A stretch of 64,000 nt of DNA from Aquiflexum gelatinilyticum (GCF_024741135.1 NZ_JANSUY010000003.1:186001-250000); one strand, 5' to 3'; shown: positions 1-10,533, numbered from the stretch's first letter. Notes: generated from the sequence alone by a model not told the origin. Numbers and translations: made by a program.

Positions 1-897
1 GTTCATGCCGTATACACCTGCAATAAAAGTCAAAGGAATAAAAATAGTAGCGATGATGGTAAGGGTTTTCATCACTTCGTTTTGTTTTAGGCTAAGATTA
101 GACATGAACAATTCGACCAAAGCTGAAATAGATTCTCTTTGTATTTCAAGGTTTTCAATTATCTCAATGACATGTTCATAGACGTCATTTATAAAAGGAT
201 TGGTTTTTTTCTTAACCAAGGGATTTTCTGATTTTTTCCAAGCCGATAACAATTCCCTTGTCGGCCAAACATTCCGTTTTATCTGTTGGATTACCTTTCG
301 CTGATTAAAAATTTCAGGTAACTTCGTTTTTTTGGATTGGCTAATGATCTGATCCTCCAGAGACTCAATTTTTTCTACAGCAAACTCCAGGCAATCAAAA
401 TATTTGTCAACGATGATATCTAGAAGCGTATAGGCAAAATAATCTGTGCCCATTTTCCTCATTTTTCCTGTTGGATTCTCTAACCTTGTCCTTATTGGGT
501 CAAAAATATCATAAGGATTTTCCTGAATTGAAATTATGTAATTCTTTCCAAATAAGATGCTCACTTGTTCGGTGATTGGACTGTGGGATTTATTTTTATG
601 ATAAATCATTTTTGTTACCACAAAAATATTATCATCAAATTCCTCAAATTTTGGACGTTGAGAGGTGTTCTTTATATCCTCAAGGGTCAATGGATGAATA
701 TTAAAAAGTTCACTTATTTCTTTCAGTACCGCCTCATTTTCCAGACCGCATAGATTGAGCCAAAATTTATGACTGACCTCCAGAAAAGGTCTGATATCTT
801 CGATGTTTTTGATGTGGTGTTTTTTCAAAACATTCTCACCAAATTCATAAACTTCCATGATTACATCCTTTGGAGAAGCTTTTTCCGATTTGATCAT
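1..897 (-). CDS. corA: CorA-family Mg2+/Co2+ channel, C-terminus cut by window edge
   Basis: Inner-membrane divalent cation channel for Mg2+ uptake. The reading frame runs unbroken from an ATG at 897 to the window edge (299 codons). It shows the CorA pattern HPLTLEDI near residue 60, followed by QRPK and FDDNIF, and ends exactly on the family signature GMN, the selectivity motif at the end of the first membrane helix; the second helix lies outside the window. Its ATG overlaps the TGA of the receiver-domain gene upstream (ATGA), so the two are probably translated together. Family assignment is certain; the transported ion is inferred from family. Confidence 0.95.
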   Translation of the reverse strand, partial: MIKSEKASPKDVIMEVYEFGENVLKKHHIKNIEDIRPFLEVSHKFWLNLCGLENEAVLKEISELFNIHPLTLEDIKNTSQRPKFEEFDDNIFVVTKMIYHKNKSHSPITEQVSILFGKNYIISIQENPYDIFDPIRTRLENPTGKMRKMGTDYFAYTLLDIIVDKYFDCLEFAVEKIESLEDQIISQSKKTKLPEIFNQRKVIQQIKRNVWPTRELLSAWKKSENPLVKKKTNPFINDVYEHVIEIIENLEIQRESISALVELFMSNLSLKQNEVMKTLTIIATIFIPLTFIAGVYGMN

Positions 898-1268
898 AAA
901 ATGTTTTTGATTTTTTCAGGAGAAAGTGGCTTTTCTATGAATCCTTCTACACATGAAAACTCCTTTGCTTTTTGTCTGTCCTGAAAATCAATTGAACTCG
1001 AAAGAACGATAATTCGGTCCTTTCTGAGCTTAAATTCTTTCAAGTATTGGTTAAGAAAATCCCAACCATTCATTACAGGCATATTGATATCCAAAAAAAT
1101 CAGTATACTTTCTTCTTTGTCAATTTCCCTAATCCTTTCGATTGCCTGTTCTGCCTCTAAAAATTCTTCTATCTGAGGAGTTAATTTTAATTTAGATATC
1201 AACCTTCTGTTAATCAGGTTATTGATAGGATCGTCATCTACTAAAATAATGGAATAAAATCTTTGCAT
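894..1268 (-). CDS. Stand-alone response-regulator receiver domain (CheY/Rcp-like)
   Basis: A 124-residue single receiver domain with no output domain. Visible are the acidic pocket Asp11-Asp13, the phosphoacceptor Asp60 in LDINMPVMNGW, a serine run at 90-92 in the Thr/Ser switch position, and Lys113 in the EKPLS motif, so all phosphorylation residues are present. Such proteins act through protein-protein contacts; the partner histidine kinase is not in the window. The gene is first in a two-gene operon with corA, joined by a 4-base ATGA overlap. A GGAG stretch sits about ten bases before the start. A link to magnesium transport is suggested only by this coupling. Confidence 0.93.
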   Translation of the reverse strand: MQRFYSIILVDDDPINNLINRRLISKLKLTPQIEEFLEAEQAIERIREIDKEESILIFLDINMPVMNGWDFLNQYLKEFKLRKDRIIVLSSSIDFQDRQKAKEFSCVEGFIEKPLSPEKIKNIL

Positions 1269-1307
1269 GAACGATTCTCCGAATTATGAAAGTTGTTTAA
1301 GTTATTT

Positions 1308-1315
1308 CAAATATA
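1308..1315 (-). promoter_or_regulatory. Probable -7 element of the receiver-corA operon
   Basis: On the minus strand the bases read TATATTTG, a full match to the Bacteroidota -7 consensus TAnnTTTG, about 40 bases before the receiver gene start. A convincing -33 TTG at the right distance is not seen, so this rests on the -7 box and its position. Confidence 0.45.
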
Positions 1316-1398
1316 CTTCTCTAATTTATAAAATAACTGATTTAGATGAAATTGATTTTTTATAAAATCATATCAAGTAAAGAATTTTAAAATAAAAA

Positions 1399-1425
1399 AG
1401 AGAGGAACTAATTTAGTTCCTCTCT
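1399..1425 (-). terminator. Rho-independent terminator after groL
   Basis: Arms 1399-1411 and 1413-1425 (AGAGAGGAACTAA and its complement) form an at least 11-bp stem. Read on the minus strand it is followed by a run of six T and further T-rich sequence. It lies 23 bases past the groL stop and separates groL from the receiver-corA operon. Confidence 0.85.
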
Positions 1426-1447
1426 TCAAATAGGGCAGATTTTGGAA

Positions 1448-3088
<1,641 letters not shown>

Positions 3089-3119
3089 TTAGGTTCTTTT
3101 GATTGTTTGAAATAGATAA

Positions 3120-3398
3120 TTAGAGAATGGCAAAAATGTCTGATTCTCTCATGATAAGGTAATCATGTCCTTCAACTGCAAGTTCTGTACCTGCGTATTT
3201 GCCATAAAGCACTTGGTCACCTACTTTTACAGTCAACGGCTCGTCTTTTTTACCGCTTCCCACTGCGATTACTGTGCCCTTCTGAGGTTTTTCCTTGGCA
3301 GTATCAGGAATGTAAAGTCCGGATGCGGTTTTTTCTTCTGCTGCAGCAGGCTCCACCAGAACTCTGTCTGCAAGAGGTTTGATGTTTACTTTTGACAT
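3120..3398 (-). CDS. groS: Co-chaperonin GroES (10 kDa)
   Basis: Heptameric lid of the GroEL chamber. I start it at the ATG at 3398 ([13 protein letters not shown]), giving 92 residues, the normal GroES length; an in-frame upstream ATG at 3464 would add 22 residues unlike any GroES N-terminus. The mobile-loop region [13 protein letters not shown] and the C-terminal [13 protein letters not shown] are typical. It is the first gene of groSL. The upstream stretch carries many TGTCA motifs (see findings). Confidence 0.98.
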   Translation of the reverse strand: MSKVNIKPLADRVLVEPAAAEEKTASGLYIPDTAKEKPQKGTVIAVGSGKKDEPLTVKVGDQVLYGKYAGTELAVEGHDYLIMRESDIFAIL

Positions 3399-3485
3399 AA
3401 TTATTGAATTTTTAAAGGTTAGTAACAAAATCTTGTAATGCATGATTATCACTTCTTGTGCCAATATAAATTAGAATTCATCAAC

Positions 3486-3594
3486 TGACATATAGTCCGT
3501 CAATTTGCCCCATGTCATGTCATAATTCGCTTTTGTCAAAAAAAAATTCTGTCAATTTTTCCAATACGCTTTTTAAACCTGTCAGTTTTTTTTA
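3486..3594. repeat. Cluster of TGTCA pentamers between groS and the next gene
   Basis: TGTCA or its complement occurs at 3486 (as TGACA), 3513, 3518, 3534, 3550 and 3590, with a near copy CGTCA at 3498. Six exact copies in 109 bases is many times more than chance would give (about 0.2 expected). They sit in the divergent gap between groSL and the plus-strand gene at 3616, where operators would be expected. The function is not known. Confidence 0.5.
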
Positions 3595-3615
3595 AATTTT
3601 CATAAACGGAATGTT

Positions 3616-4323
3616 ATGAAAAACTTATCTGAAAATTGGATTACAGAAGGTTGGATTGATTTTGAATACAAAAAATACCTTCTTTTGGCCTATTTGCAAC
3701 ATGTAGGCGGACAGTTTAAAGAGGTGAAACTTTACCCTCCCTTGGCCGATTTGATCCAGCATTACAGCCGGCTCAAGAGTTTTGAACAAAATAGAGATCA
3801 GATTAAATCTGCTTTTCCAAAAATGCTTCAAGGACCTGATACAAAAGAATTGAGATTTACTTACAAGCCATTGGTCATTGATGATGAAATGATGAAAAAG
3901 CTTGAAGAAATTGTAGCATTTTCCCTTCCACAACTCAAAAACCATATAGAAGATGGGAAGAATATTTATGATTTTTTGGAACGTGAAATGAAAATCGAAC
4001 CAATCGGAATTTCTCCCCTTTATCAAAAAGAAGGGTATGTTTTTCTTTCGTTCGATAAGTCCAAAGAGGTTTTTGTTTATAGGTACAAAGTCAACCTATT
4101 TCAAAACAGCATAGATACTTTCAAAGGTATCATGATGCAATTGATTCAAAAAGTGCGAAGGTCTATTTTGAATACCTACGAACAAATCAAGCTTGATCTT
4201 ATTAAAACAAACAGGGAACTTCCAAATCCTGCAACATACAGTATCTGTTGTACACAGCAGATTCCAATGGAGGAAAGTTTTGTTCCGATCAGTAAAAGGT
4301 TGCTTCTAAAAACAGTGGAATAA
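3616..4323 (+). CDS. Conserved-type hypothetical cytoplasmic protein
   Basis: A 235-residue protein with no signal peptide or membrane segment that I can assign to a named family. The N-terminal half is charged and mixed alpha (FEYKKYLLLAYLQHV, LADLIQHYSRL); the C-terminal part holds a basic helix (LIQKVRRSILNTYEQI) and two adjacent cysteines at TYSICC. Codon use matches its neighbours and the frame ends directly at a strong terminator, so it is a real gene. It is transcribed divergently from groSL. No function is proposed. Confidence 0.85.
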   Translation: MKNLSENWITEGWIDFEYKKYLLLAYLQHVGGQFKEVKLYPPLADLIQHYSRLKSFEQNRDQIKSAFPKMLQGPDTKELRFTYKPLVIDDEMMKKLEEIVAFSLPQLKNHIEDGKNIYDFLEREMKIEPIGISPLYQKEGYVFLSFDKSKEVFVYRYKVNLFQNSIDTFKGIMMQLIQKVRRSILNTYEQIKLDLIKTNRELPNPATYSICCTQQIPMEESFVPISKRLLLKTVE

Positions 4324-4324
4324 A

Positions 4325-4347
4325 AAAGCCCGCTATAAGCGGGCTTT
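4325..4347. terminator. Bidirectional terminator between the 3616 gene and secG
   Basis: A perfect 10-bp stem, AAAGCCCGCT at 4325-4334 and its complement at 4338-4347, with a three-base loop ATA. It starts just after the stop codon at 4323 and lies 8 bases past the secG stop on the other strand, with short A/T runs at both flanks, so it can serve both converging genes. Confidence 0.88.
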
Positions 4348-4354
4348 AAACAAT

Positions 4355-4720
4355 TTATTTTTCGTTTTCTGTGGTATCTGCCGGAGCAGTTTCGGTTCCT
4401 TCAGTCGGCAACAGGCTTTCCGAATCACCAAAAGAAGGACTGACTATTTGCTTCCTTGCATTTTCAATGTTTGGAGATGAGGATTGTCCTGGCTGAATAG
4501 TAGAATAAAAAGCCGATGAAGATAGGGAAAGTACCAATATGGCTATTGCCAAAACCCAAGTTGATTTTTCAAGTATATTTCCGGTTTTTGTGACTCCCAT
4601 GATTTGCGATGCACCTGCACCAAATGCTGCACCAACTCCTCCTTTTGAATCCTGAGCAAGGATAACAAGAACCAAAAGAACAGCCAAAATGATAATAAGT
4701 GTAATAAGAAATGTAAACAT
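4355..4720 (-). CDS. secG: Preprotein translocase subunit SecG
   Basis: Small inner-membrane subunit of the SecYEG protein-export channel. Two membrane helices are clear, at about residues 3-22 and 54-72, joined by the family loop GAGASQIMGVTKTGNILEK. After the second helix comes a Ser/Glu/Thr-rich acidic tail of about 45 residues, as is usual in Bacteroidota SecG. At 121 residues it is of normal length for the phylum. It is the last gene of the operon running from miaB, 10 bases after the TPR-like gene. Confidence 0.96.
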   Translation of the reverse strand: MFTFLITLIIILAVLLVLVILAQDSKGGVGAAFGAGASQIMGVTKTGNILEKSTWVLAIAILVLSLSSSAFYSTIQPGQSSSPNIENARKQIVSPSFGDSESLLPTEGTETAPADTTENEK

Positions 4721-4730
4721 ATGAGTGATT

Positions 4731-5552
4731 TTATAAATCCAAGCCTTTTATTAAGTCCGCAAAGTAAATGTTTTTATCTGGAAATTTCACCATTAATTTT
4801 TGATAAATTTCTTTTGCTTTTTGTTTTTTACCTTGTTTTACCAGCAATTTGGCGTAGGATTCTGATAATAGGGTAGGGTGAAGATGCGTGCTGTTTTCAG
4901 ATAGATCTGCCTGTTTTTGGAAATCTTCCATCTCTTTCAGTGTTGCAAGTTTAAACTCTTTTTTACTGAATGCTTTGATCAGGTCAATTTGTTCCCTTTT
5001 CTTTTCATCGAGGATTTCCTTTTTTTCTCTTTTACGGATATTTTCAATCAAATCATCGTTAGGCTTTTTCCTTTTGGGTTTCGTTTGTTCTTTTGACTCA
5101 GGTTTTTCTAAGTTAGCCACATTTTCTTTTCGGCTGTTGAGGTTTTCCTCAAGTTTTTTAAGGATTTTAGCTCTTATCTCTGGATCTGTTTCTTTGGTTG
5201 GTTCAGGAATAAGGGATTTTTCAAATCCCTCTAAAATTATTGATTTTTGATTGATTGATTTTAAGCTGGAGAATGTCTCCATATTTTCTTCAATCTTGTT
5301 TTCTAAAAACCGGAAAGGAGTATCTGACTCGATCATTAATTTAAGCCAAGCCCGGTCAGGACTAGTGATTGAGGCCTGATGAAGCAGATCAAGAGATTTT
5401 CCTCCTGATTTTTCAAATTCATATTTGGCAAGCAATACTTTTGGAACCTGAAAAAAAGGAAAACTTTCATGTAATTTTATGAGATGGGCAATATCCTCCT
5501 TTTGGAGGTTGTTGCTCACTTTCAATATGGAGAGAAGTTGGTGGCTGTTCAC
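4731..5552 (-). CDS. Hypothetical protein with a highly charged middle and a C-terminal TPR-like helix pair
   Basis: A 273-residue cytoplasmic protein. Residues about 1-110 are mixed helical (FPFFQVPKVLLAKYEFEK), about 120-195 are very rich in Lys and Glu (KPKRKKPNDD, RKREKKEILDEKKRE) and probably form a coiled coil or disordered linker, and the last 60 residues contain a TPR-like unit (SYAKLLVKQGKKQKAKEIYQKL). It lies between lptE and secG in one operon; a role with those envelope genes is possible but only inferred from position. No named family recognised. Confidence 0.85.
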   Translation of the reverse strand: MNSHQLLSILKVSNNLQKEDIAHLIKLHESFPFFQVPKVLLAKYEFEKSGGKSLDLLHQASITSPDRAWLKLMIESDTPFRFLENKIEENMETFSSLKSINQKSIILEGFEKSLIPEPTKETDPEIRAKILKKLEENLNSRKENVANLEKPESKEQTKPKRKKPNDDLIENIRKREKKEILDEKKREQIDLIKAFSKKEFKLATLKEMEDFQKQADLSENSTHLHPTLLSESYAKLLVKQGKKQKAKEIYQKLMVKFPDKNIYFADLIKGLDL

Positions 5553-5588
5553 GGTTTGGTCATCGAATAAATTCCAATTTACTCATTT

Positions 5589-6134
5589 TTACCAATTGGC
5601 AACTGTGGCTGTAAAGATGTCCTGAATAATATTCTGGAAAATTTCCTCTATCAACTGGCTTTCGACCTGAAGAATGGAAGTAGTTCTCGGGTCATAGTCT
5701 TTGAAGAAGGAGAAAGTCCGCTTGAGGTTTTCTTCCTCATTCACTGTATTAAGGTACTCGACTTCAATGGAAATGGTCAACCTCATTTGTCCGGCTCTAT
5801 CCGGTAGATTAGGATCTGTACTGGTCACAGTCGCCTGAGGAGTTATCGCATAGCGTTTGATTGCACCCAGAAATTGTATGTCTCCGTTGTTCCTAACCAA
5901 TTCAAGCTGGGTATTGCGCTGATAAAACTCTTTAAGGGATTCAGTAAAAAGCTGTTCCATATTGGCAGGACCACCGCCGGAATCATTGAAGAAGTTTTCT
6001 ACCGAAAATGTCTTGGTCAATTCATAATTTATATTCGTTCCGGTAAAGCTGTAATTGATTGCACATCCTTGAAGTAAAAACACTGGTATAAGCAAAGTCA
6101 AAACAAAGCTTCTTTTTTTCCTACTCAATGTCAT
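5589..6134 (-). CDS. lptE: LptE-family lipopolysaccharide-assembly lipoprotein
   Basis: Outer-membrane lipoprotein expected to plug the LptD channel that places lipopolysaccharide at the cell surface. It has a basic start (SRKKRS), a hydrophobic signal and a lipobox LLQGC with Cys24 as the lipidated residue. The mature part begins INYSFTG and contains NDSGGGPANMEQLFTESL, the pattern of the Bacteroidota LptE family. 181 residues is typical. The start overlaps the end of the sigma54-activator gene by 14 bases, so it is translated in coupling with it. Family call is confident; the direct partner LptD is not in the window. Confidence 0.88.
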   Translation of the reverse strand: MTLSRKKRSFVLTLLIPVFLLQGCAINYSFTGTNINYELTKTFSVENFFNDSGGGPANMEQLFTESLKEFYQRNTQLELVRNNGDIQFLGAIKRYAITPQATVTSTDPNLPDRAGQMRLTISIEVEYLNTVNEEENLKRTFSFFKDYDPRTTSILQVESQLIEEIFQNIIQDIFTATVANW

Positions 6135-7410
6135 ATTGTTTGATTTTTCTATATAACGTCCTTTCGGATATCCCTAGGTCACTTGCAGCGTATTTTCTTT
6201 TGTTATTGTGTTTGCGGAGTGCTTTGAGGATCATTTCTTTTTCTTTTTTCTCCAAAGAAAGTGAATTATCGTCTTCCTCATGGATAATGTCCTCAATAGT
6301 ATCGTCATCATAATCTTCTGTTTCCTCGTTTTGGTTTTGGTGGTCAATTACCAAAGGGACATTGGATGGAACACTAGAAGGCTTTTTCTCCTCGAATGAA
6401 GGGGAAGAGGGCTCTAAATCATCAAAAAGATTTTGATGTTTGCTCATTATATTGGAGTTGAGGCCTCCGGATTGAAATGCCTCAAGTACCAGTTTTTTGA
6501 GTTCATTCATGTCCTTTTTCATGTCAAAAAGAACTTTGTACAGGATTTCTCTTTCCGAAAAATCTGAGAATTCATTTGAGCCTCCTGAACTTCCTGTCAG
6601 GGCTGGAAGTCTGCTTTGGTCAGTGGGAAGGTATTTTGATAATGTAGCGGCGTCAACTTCTCTTGTTTCTTCCAATAAGGAAATCTGCTCTGCAATGTTT
6701 TTGAGTTGTCGGATATTTCCGGGAAATGGGAATTTTACCAGTAATTTCTTGGCAGCATCATCTAGGGAAATCGGCTTCACTTTGTAGCGCTCTGAAAAGT
6801 CAGTCGTAAATTTTCTGAACAGCATGACCACATCTTCTCCTCTTTCTCTCAATGGCGGGACATATATCGGTACCGTATTCAGCCTGTAATAGAGGTCTTC
6901 CCTGAATTCCCCTTTTTCGACGGCTTTAATCAGGTTGACATTGGTAGCCGCAATGACGCGTACGTTGGTTTTCAGGACTTTGGATGAACCTACTTTTATG
7001 AATTCACCATTTTCCAAAACCCTCAAAAGCCTTGCTTGTGTACCCAAGGGCATTTCTCCGATTTCGTCAAGGAAAATAGACCCCCCGTCTGTAACTTCAA
7101 AATATCCTTTTCTTGCTTCATGTGCGCCAGTAAAGGAGCCTTTTTCATGGCCAAAGAGTTCTGAATCTATTGTTCCTTCTGGAATAGCGCCACAGTTGAT
7201 GGCAATAAATTTACCATGTTTCCGGAGGCTAAGTGAGTGGATGATTTTTGAAAATGATTCCTTTCCACTGCCGCTTTCTCCTGTGATCAAAACAGTCATA
7301 TCGGTGGGAGAGGCTTGCATTGCCACTTGTATGGCATGGTTCAGCAATGGGCTGTTTCCAATAATCCCAAATCGTTGTTTTATACTTTGAATCTCTGAGG
7401 ATGTGATCAT
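6121..7410 (-). CDS. Sigma-54 interacting transcription activator without a receiver domain
   Basis: AAA+ activator that opens promoters bound by sigma-54 RNA polymerase. The AAA+ domain starts almost at the N-terminus: Walker A GESGSGKE at 44-51, the sigma-54 contact loop GSFTGA at 91-96, Walker B SIFLDEIGEM at 111-120. A long Ser/Glu/Asp-rich linker (about 310-385) leads to a Fis-type helix-turn-helix at the end (AASDLGISERTLYRKI). There is no receiver, GAF or PAS domain, so control must come through another protein or from its amount. It sits between miaB and lptE, 16 bases after miaB. Confidence 0.95.
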   Translation of the reverse strand: MITSSEIQSIKQRFGIIGNSPLLNHAIQVAMQASPTDMTVLITGESGSGKESFSKIIHSLSLRKHGKFIAINCGAIPEGTIDSELFGHEKGSFTGAHEARKGYFEVTDGGSIFLDEIGEMPLGTQARLLRVLENGEFIKVGSSKVLKTNVRVIAATNVNLIKAVEKGEFREDLYYRLNTVPIYVPPLRERGEDVVMLFRKFTTDFSERYKVKPISLDDAAKKLLVKFPFPGNIRQLKNIAEQISLLEETREVDAATLSKYLPTDQSRLPALTGSSGGSNEFSDFSEREILYKVLFDMKKDMNELKKLVLEAFQSGGLNSNIMSKHQNLFDDLEPSSPSFEEKKPSSVPSNVPLVIDHQNQNEETEDYDDDTIEDIIHEEDDNSLSLEKKEKEMILKALRKHNNKRKYAASDLGISERTLYRKIKQYDIE

Positions 7411-7426
7411 TATTTCAACTTAAATA

Positions 7427-8887
7427 TCAGGAAACAACTTCTCCAAACAATGTTGCCGGTGAGCAATCGGTAATTTTTACCATGACATAGTCTCCTTTTT
7501 GGTATGGGCCATCAGGAATAATCACCACCTTGTTGGCGGAATTTTTTCCTTTAAGCTGCTCATTTGATCTTTTTGATTTTCCTTCTATTAAGATTTCCTG
7601 GATTTTTCCTAAGTCAAGTTTATTTCTTTCATAGGATAGCTGACTTTGTTTTTCGATGATCTCGGCCAACCTTCTTTTCTTTACTTCTAATGGGATATCG
7701 TCTTCAAATTTCTTTGCAGCCAAAGTTCCCGGACGCTCGGAATAGAAAAACATGTAGGAGAAATCGTATTTCACGATATCCATCAAAGTCAGTGTATCTT
7801 GGTGTTCATTTTCAGTCTCGCTGCAAAAACCCGTGATCATATCAGATGATATGCCACATTCCTCCCCAAGGATTTCCCTGATTTTGCTGACCCGCTCCAA
7901 ATACCAATCCCTGTCATAGGTTCGATTCATGAGTTCAAGAATTCTTGAATTGCCACTTTGCACTGGAAGATGAATGTATTTGCAGATGTTGTCGTATTTT
8001 TTGATGGTGTACAATACCTCATCGGTGATGTCTTTTGGATGGGAAGTAGAGAAACGTACTCTCAGCAAGGGACTGATCTCAGCGACCATCTCCAATAAAT
8101 GATGAAAATGGACTACTTCTGACACTTCATCTTCTTTCTTGCTCAGTCTTGCTTTGTTGTTTTCTTCCGGAGACCATTTGTAGCTGTCTACATTTTGGCC
8201 CAAAAGCATTACTTCTCTATAACCTTGCGCAAAAAGGTCTCTTGCTTCACTGACAATGGAATGCGGATCACGGCTTCTTTCCCTTCCTCTTGTGAATGGA
8301 ACCACACAAAAAGAGCACATGTTGTCACAGCCTCTCATGATTGAAATCATTGCATTCACTCCATTGGAGTTGAGTCTGACAGGTGCTATGTCTGCATAAG
8401 TTTCTTCCCTTGAGAGGAAAGTGTTCACACCTTTATTACCGAATTCAGCACCGGTCACAAGATTTGGAAGATCCCTGTAAGCGTCCGGACCAACGACCAC
8501 ATCTACTATTTTTTCTTCGTCAAGTAGTTTTTCTTTCAGCCTTTCAGCCATGCAACCAAGAACGCCTACTGTCAATTCGGGCCTATTTTTCTTAAGTGTA
8601 TTGAATTGGCTGAGTCTTTTGCGGATTGTCTGTTCTGCTTTGTCCCTGATAGAGCAGGTATTTAAAAATATGACATCTGCCTGCTCAAAATCCGAGGTGG
8701 TATCATAACCATTGTCCTTCATGATGGAAGCGACGATTTCGGAGTCAGAAAAATTCATTTGGCAACCGTAAGACTCGATGTAGAGCTTTTTTTGCTTGCC
8801 GGTATTGACTTCCTCGGTTGTTTTGTAATCAGTGGCTTGCGCCTCCTCAGGACTGAGGATATCTATATCTTTGATGATATTTTCCAT
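7427..8887 (-). CDS. miaB: tRNA-2-methylthio-N6-dimethylallyladenosine synthase MiaB
   Basis: Radical-SAM enzyme that adds the methylthio group to i6A37 of tRNAs. Residues Cys42, Cys78 and Cys112 of the N-terminal UPF0004 domain hold one iron-sulfur cluster; Cys187, Cys191 and Cys194 in GCDNMCSFC hold the radical-SAM cluster. A TRAM domain closes the protein. 486 residues is slightly longer than the E. coli enzyme because of an N-terminal extension of about 30 residues, as is usual in Bacteroidota. It is the first gene of a minus-strand operon that continues to secG. Confidence 0.97.
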   Translation of the reverse strand: MENIIKDIDILSPEEAQATDYKTTEEVNTGKQKKLYIESYGCQMNFSDSEIVASIMKDNGYDTTSDFEQADVIFLNTCSIRDKAEQTIRKRLSQFNTLKKNRPELTVGVLGCMAERLKEKLLDEEKIVDVVVGPDAYRDLPNLVTGAEFGNKGVNTFLSREETYADIAPVRLNSNGVNAMISIMRGCDNMCSFCVVPFTRGRERSRDPHSIVSEARDLFAQGYREVMLLGQNVDSYKWSPEENNKARLSKKEDEVSEVVHFHHLLEMVAEISPLLRVRFSTSHPKDITDEVLYTIKKYDNICKYIHLPVQSGNSRILELMNRTYDRDWYLERVSKIREILGEECGISSDMITGFCSETENEHQDTLTLMDIVKYDFSYMFFYSERPGTLAAKKFEDDIPLEVKKRRLAEIIEKQSQLSYERNKLDLGKIQEILIEGKSKRSNEQLKGKNSANKVVIIPDGPYQKGDYVMVKITDCSPATLFGEVVS

Positions 8888-8985
8888 GGATATTTTACTT
8901 TGGATTGCGAAATTAAAAAAATACCGACAATTTGACAGGTTTTATTCTATCATTTCTGTTAATTGAATTCTTTTGTCAAAAAAAA

Positions 8986-9006
8986 CTCCTTCCGTAGAGG
9001 AAGGAG
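8986..9006 (-). terminator. Terminator after the S41 peptidase gene
   Basis: CTCCTTCC at 8986-8993 pairs with GGAAGGAG at 8999-9006 across a five-base loop. On the minus strand the stem is followed by a run of seven or more T (plus-strand A run at 8979-8985). It lies 12 bases past the peptidase stop and before the miaB start. Confidence 0.85.
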
Positions 9007-9017
9007 CTCGATTTATT

Positions 9018-10433
9018 TTAGTGCTTGACCTTTAGATTGGTTTGATCATCAATTAATCTCCCAAACCTTGTCTGTTTTTCTATAGAACTTCCCATGTCAA
9101 TCCTCTCTATCATTTGGATTCTGTCAGGTGAAGGCGTTCCTGTTATCTGTTCCAATGTGAGTTTCAACAAAAATTCATTCGTATCCCCCAATGGCAATAA
9201 GGTAGGTTGTGACAGCTCGTTGCCTTGAATGTTAGGCTGGAATCCTGAAGCGTAGTCAGACTGATCGTTTTTGTTGAATGATTGAGATACAATCGGCAGA
9301 AGACCATATTTGTTGGAAGGGTTTTCTTCATCTTCGATGGCGATGGAACCAACGTTTTTTCCGTAAGTCAATCCTCCAACCATAAATACTTCCATATATG
9401 GTCTAAGTCCATTGATAATCAGTTCGCTTGCAGAAGCTGTTCTGGAAGAGGTTATGATATAAACTTTGTTTCCCGACAGTATCGGACCAAGGTTTTGAGG
9501 CTTACTTTCAAATTTGATCTGTACATTTTTCAATTGATCAAATCCCATCAGGTAACTGTTGTATTTAATTTTGGTAAAAACATCATCGTTGGTCACATTA
9601 GGAGCGATCAAGCTTGCCAAGTTTACAGCACTTGATTGGTATCCTCCTCCATTATATCTAAAATCTAAAATCAGGTGGTTGATGCCTTCTGCTTTGAATT
9701 TTGCAAAGACAGCATCCATTTCATCATCATACCTAGTTGCTTGGCCTTCAATGCCCGGAGCAAAGAAATGATAAACCACGTATCCGATTTTTTGATTCCC
9801 AATGGTGTAAATGGAGTCAAGGAAGTTAGGGTCTTCAGAAAGCACTGATGTCGTTAAGTCCACGGGAGTCTGTGCGACATAATTAGAAGAGCTTTCATTA
9901 TATCTCAAATAGGAAATAGAATGAGCCTCTGACCTTTGTCCTAATATTTCTTGGTAGTTGTCCAGTGTCATCCTCACACCATTGATGTGCGTGATCAAAT
10001 CGCCACGTTTGAGGCCTGCGGTTTCTGCAGGGCTACCTTTTTTTGTGTAGGTAATAAAAGCAATTACATTGTTGTTTGTACTGCTTTCGCGGGCAAGTGT
10101 GATTTCATATCCCGCTTCTTTGGATACTCCTGAGAGGCTATTGATCAATTCCTGATAATCCGGATAAATGACGGAGAACCTATCGGTAGGTCTAAAAAGT
10201 AAAGATTCAAAATAATCTTCGGGGTCAGATTCAAGAGAAATGGGATTTCTCATATCATCAAGCCACAGGTAAACTTCATCCATTACTTCTTGAATCCAAG
10301 TATTTACTTTGGCATTGGCAGACAGTTCTGGTACAGGATCATCGGTTTTGTCTTTGCAGGCGTTTAAGAATATCAACGCCCCAAAAACCAGGGCAAGACC
10401 GGCTTTATTATAGGATAGGTATTTCATAAGCAT
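9018..10433 (-). CDS. S41-family (C-terminal processing) peptidase, lipoprotein
   Basis: A 471-residue exported serine peptidase. The signal ends in a lipobox with Cys26 (IFLNAC). A PDZ-like domain covers about 100-180 (GSPAETAGLKRGDLITHING), followed by the S41 catalytic domain with NGGGYQ near 261-266, the presumed nucleophile Ser334 in TASASE and a candidate general-base Lys359 in YGKN. A second ATG two codons in (10427) is an equally good start. Substrate unknown; such lipoproteins are common in Bacteroidota and act in the periplasm or at the outer membrane. It is a single-gene unit with its own terminator. Confidence 0.93.
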   Translation of the reverse strand: MLMKYLSYNKAGLALVFGALIFLNACKDKTDDPVPELSANAKVNTWIQEVMDEVYLWLDDMRNPISLESDPEDYFESLLFRPTDRFSVIYPDYQELINSLSGVSKEAGYEITLARESSTNNNVIAFITYTKKGSPAETAGLKRGDLITHINGVRMTLDNYQEILGQRSEAHSISYLRYNESSSNYVAQTPVDLTTSVLSEDPNFLDSIYTIGNQKIGYVVYHFFAPGIEGQATRYDDEMDAVFAKFKAEGINHLILDFRYNGGGYQSSAVNLASLIAPNVTNDDVFTKIKYNSYLMGFDQLKNVQIKFESKPQNLGPILSGNKVYIITSSRTASASELIINGLRPYMEVFMVGGLTYGKNVGSIAIEDEENPSNKYGLLPIVSQSFNKNDQSDYASGFQPNIQGNELSQPTLLPLGDTNEFLLKLTLEQITGTPSPDRIQMIERIDMGSSIEKQTRFGRLIDDQTNLKVKH

Positions 10434-10533
10434 TTACTTTAATGGATTGATCTCTAGGTTCTAACAAAGAACTAAACGCAGATATCAGTCAAATTGATTT
10501 GAAATATAATTGGTATTTTCAAATTATTGGGAC

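Noticed and set aside
3399-3480. Possible sigma-54-like sequence TTGGCAC upstream of groS on the minus strand
   Set aside because: The second half (TTGC at the right distance) is missing, and no CIRCE or sigma-32 promoter is visible either.
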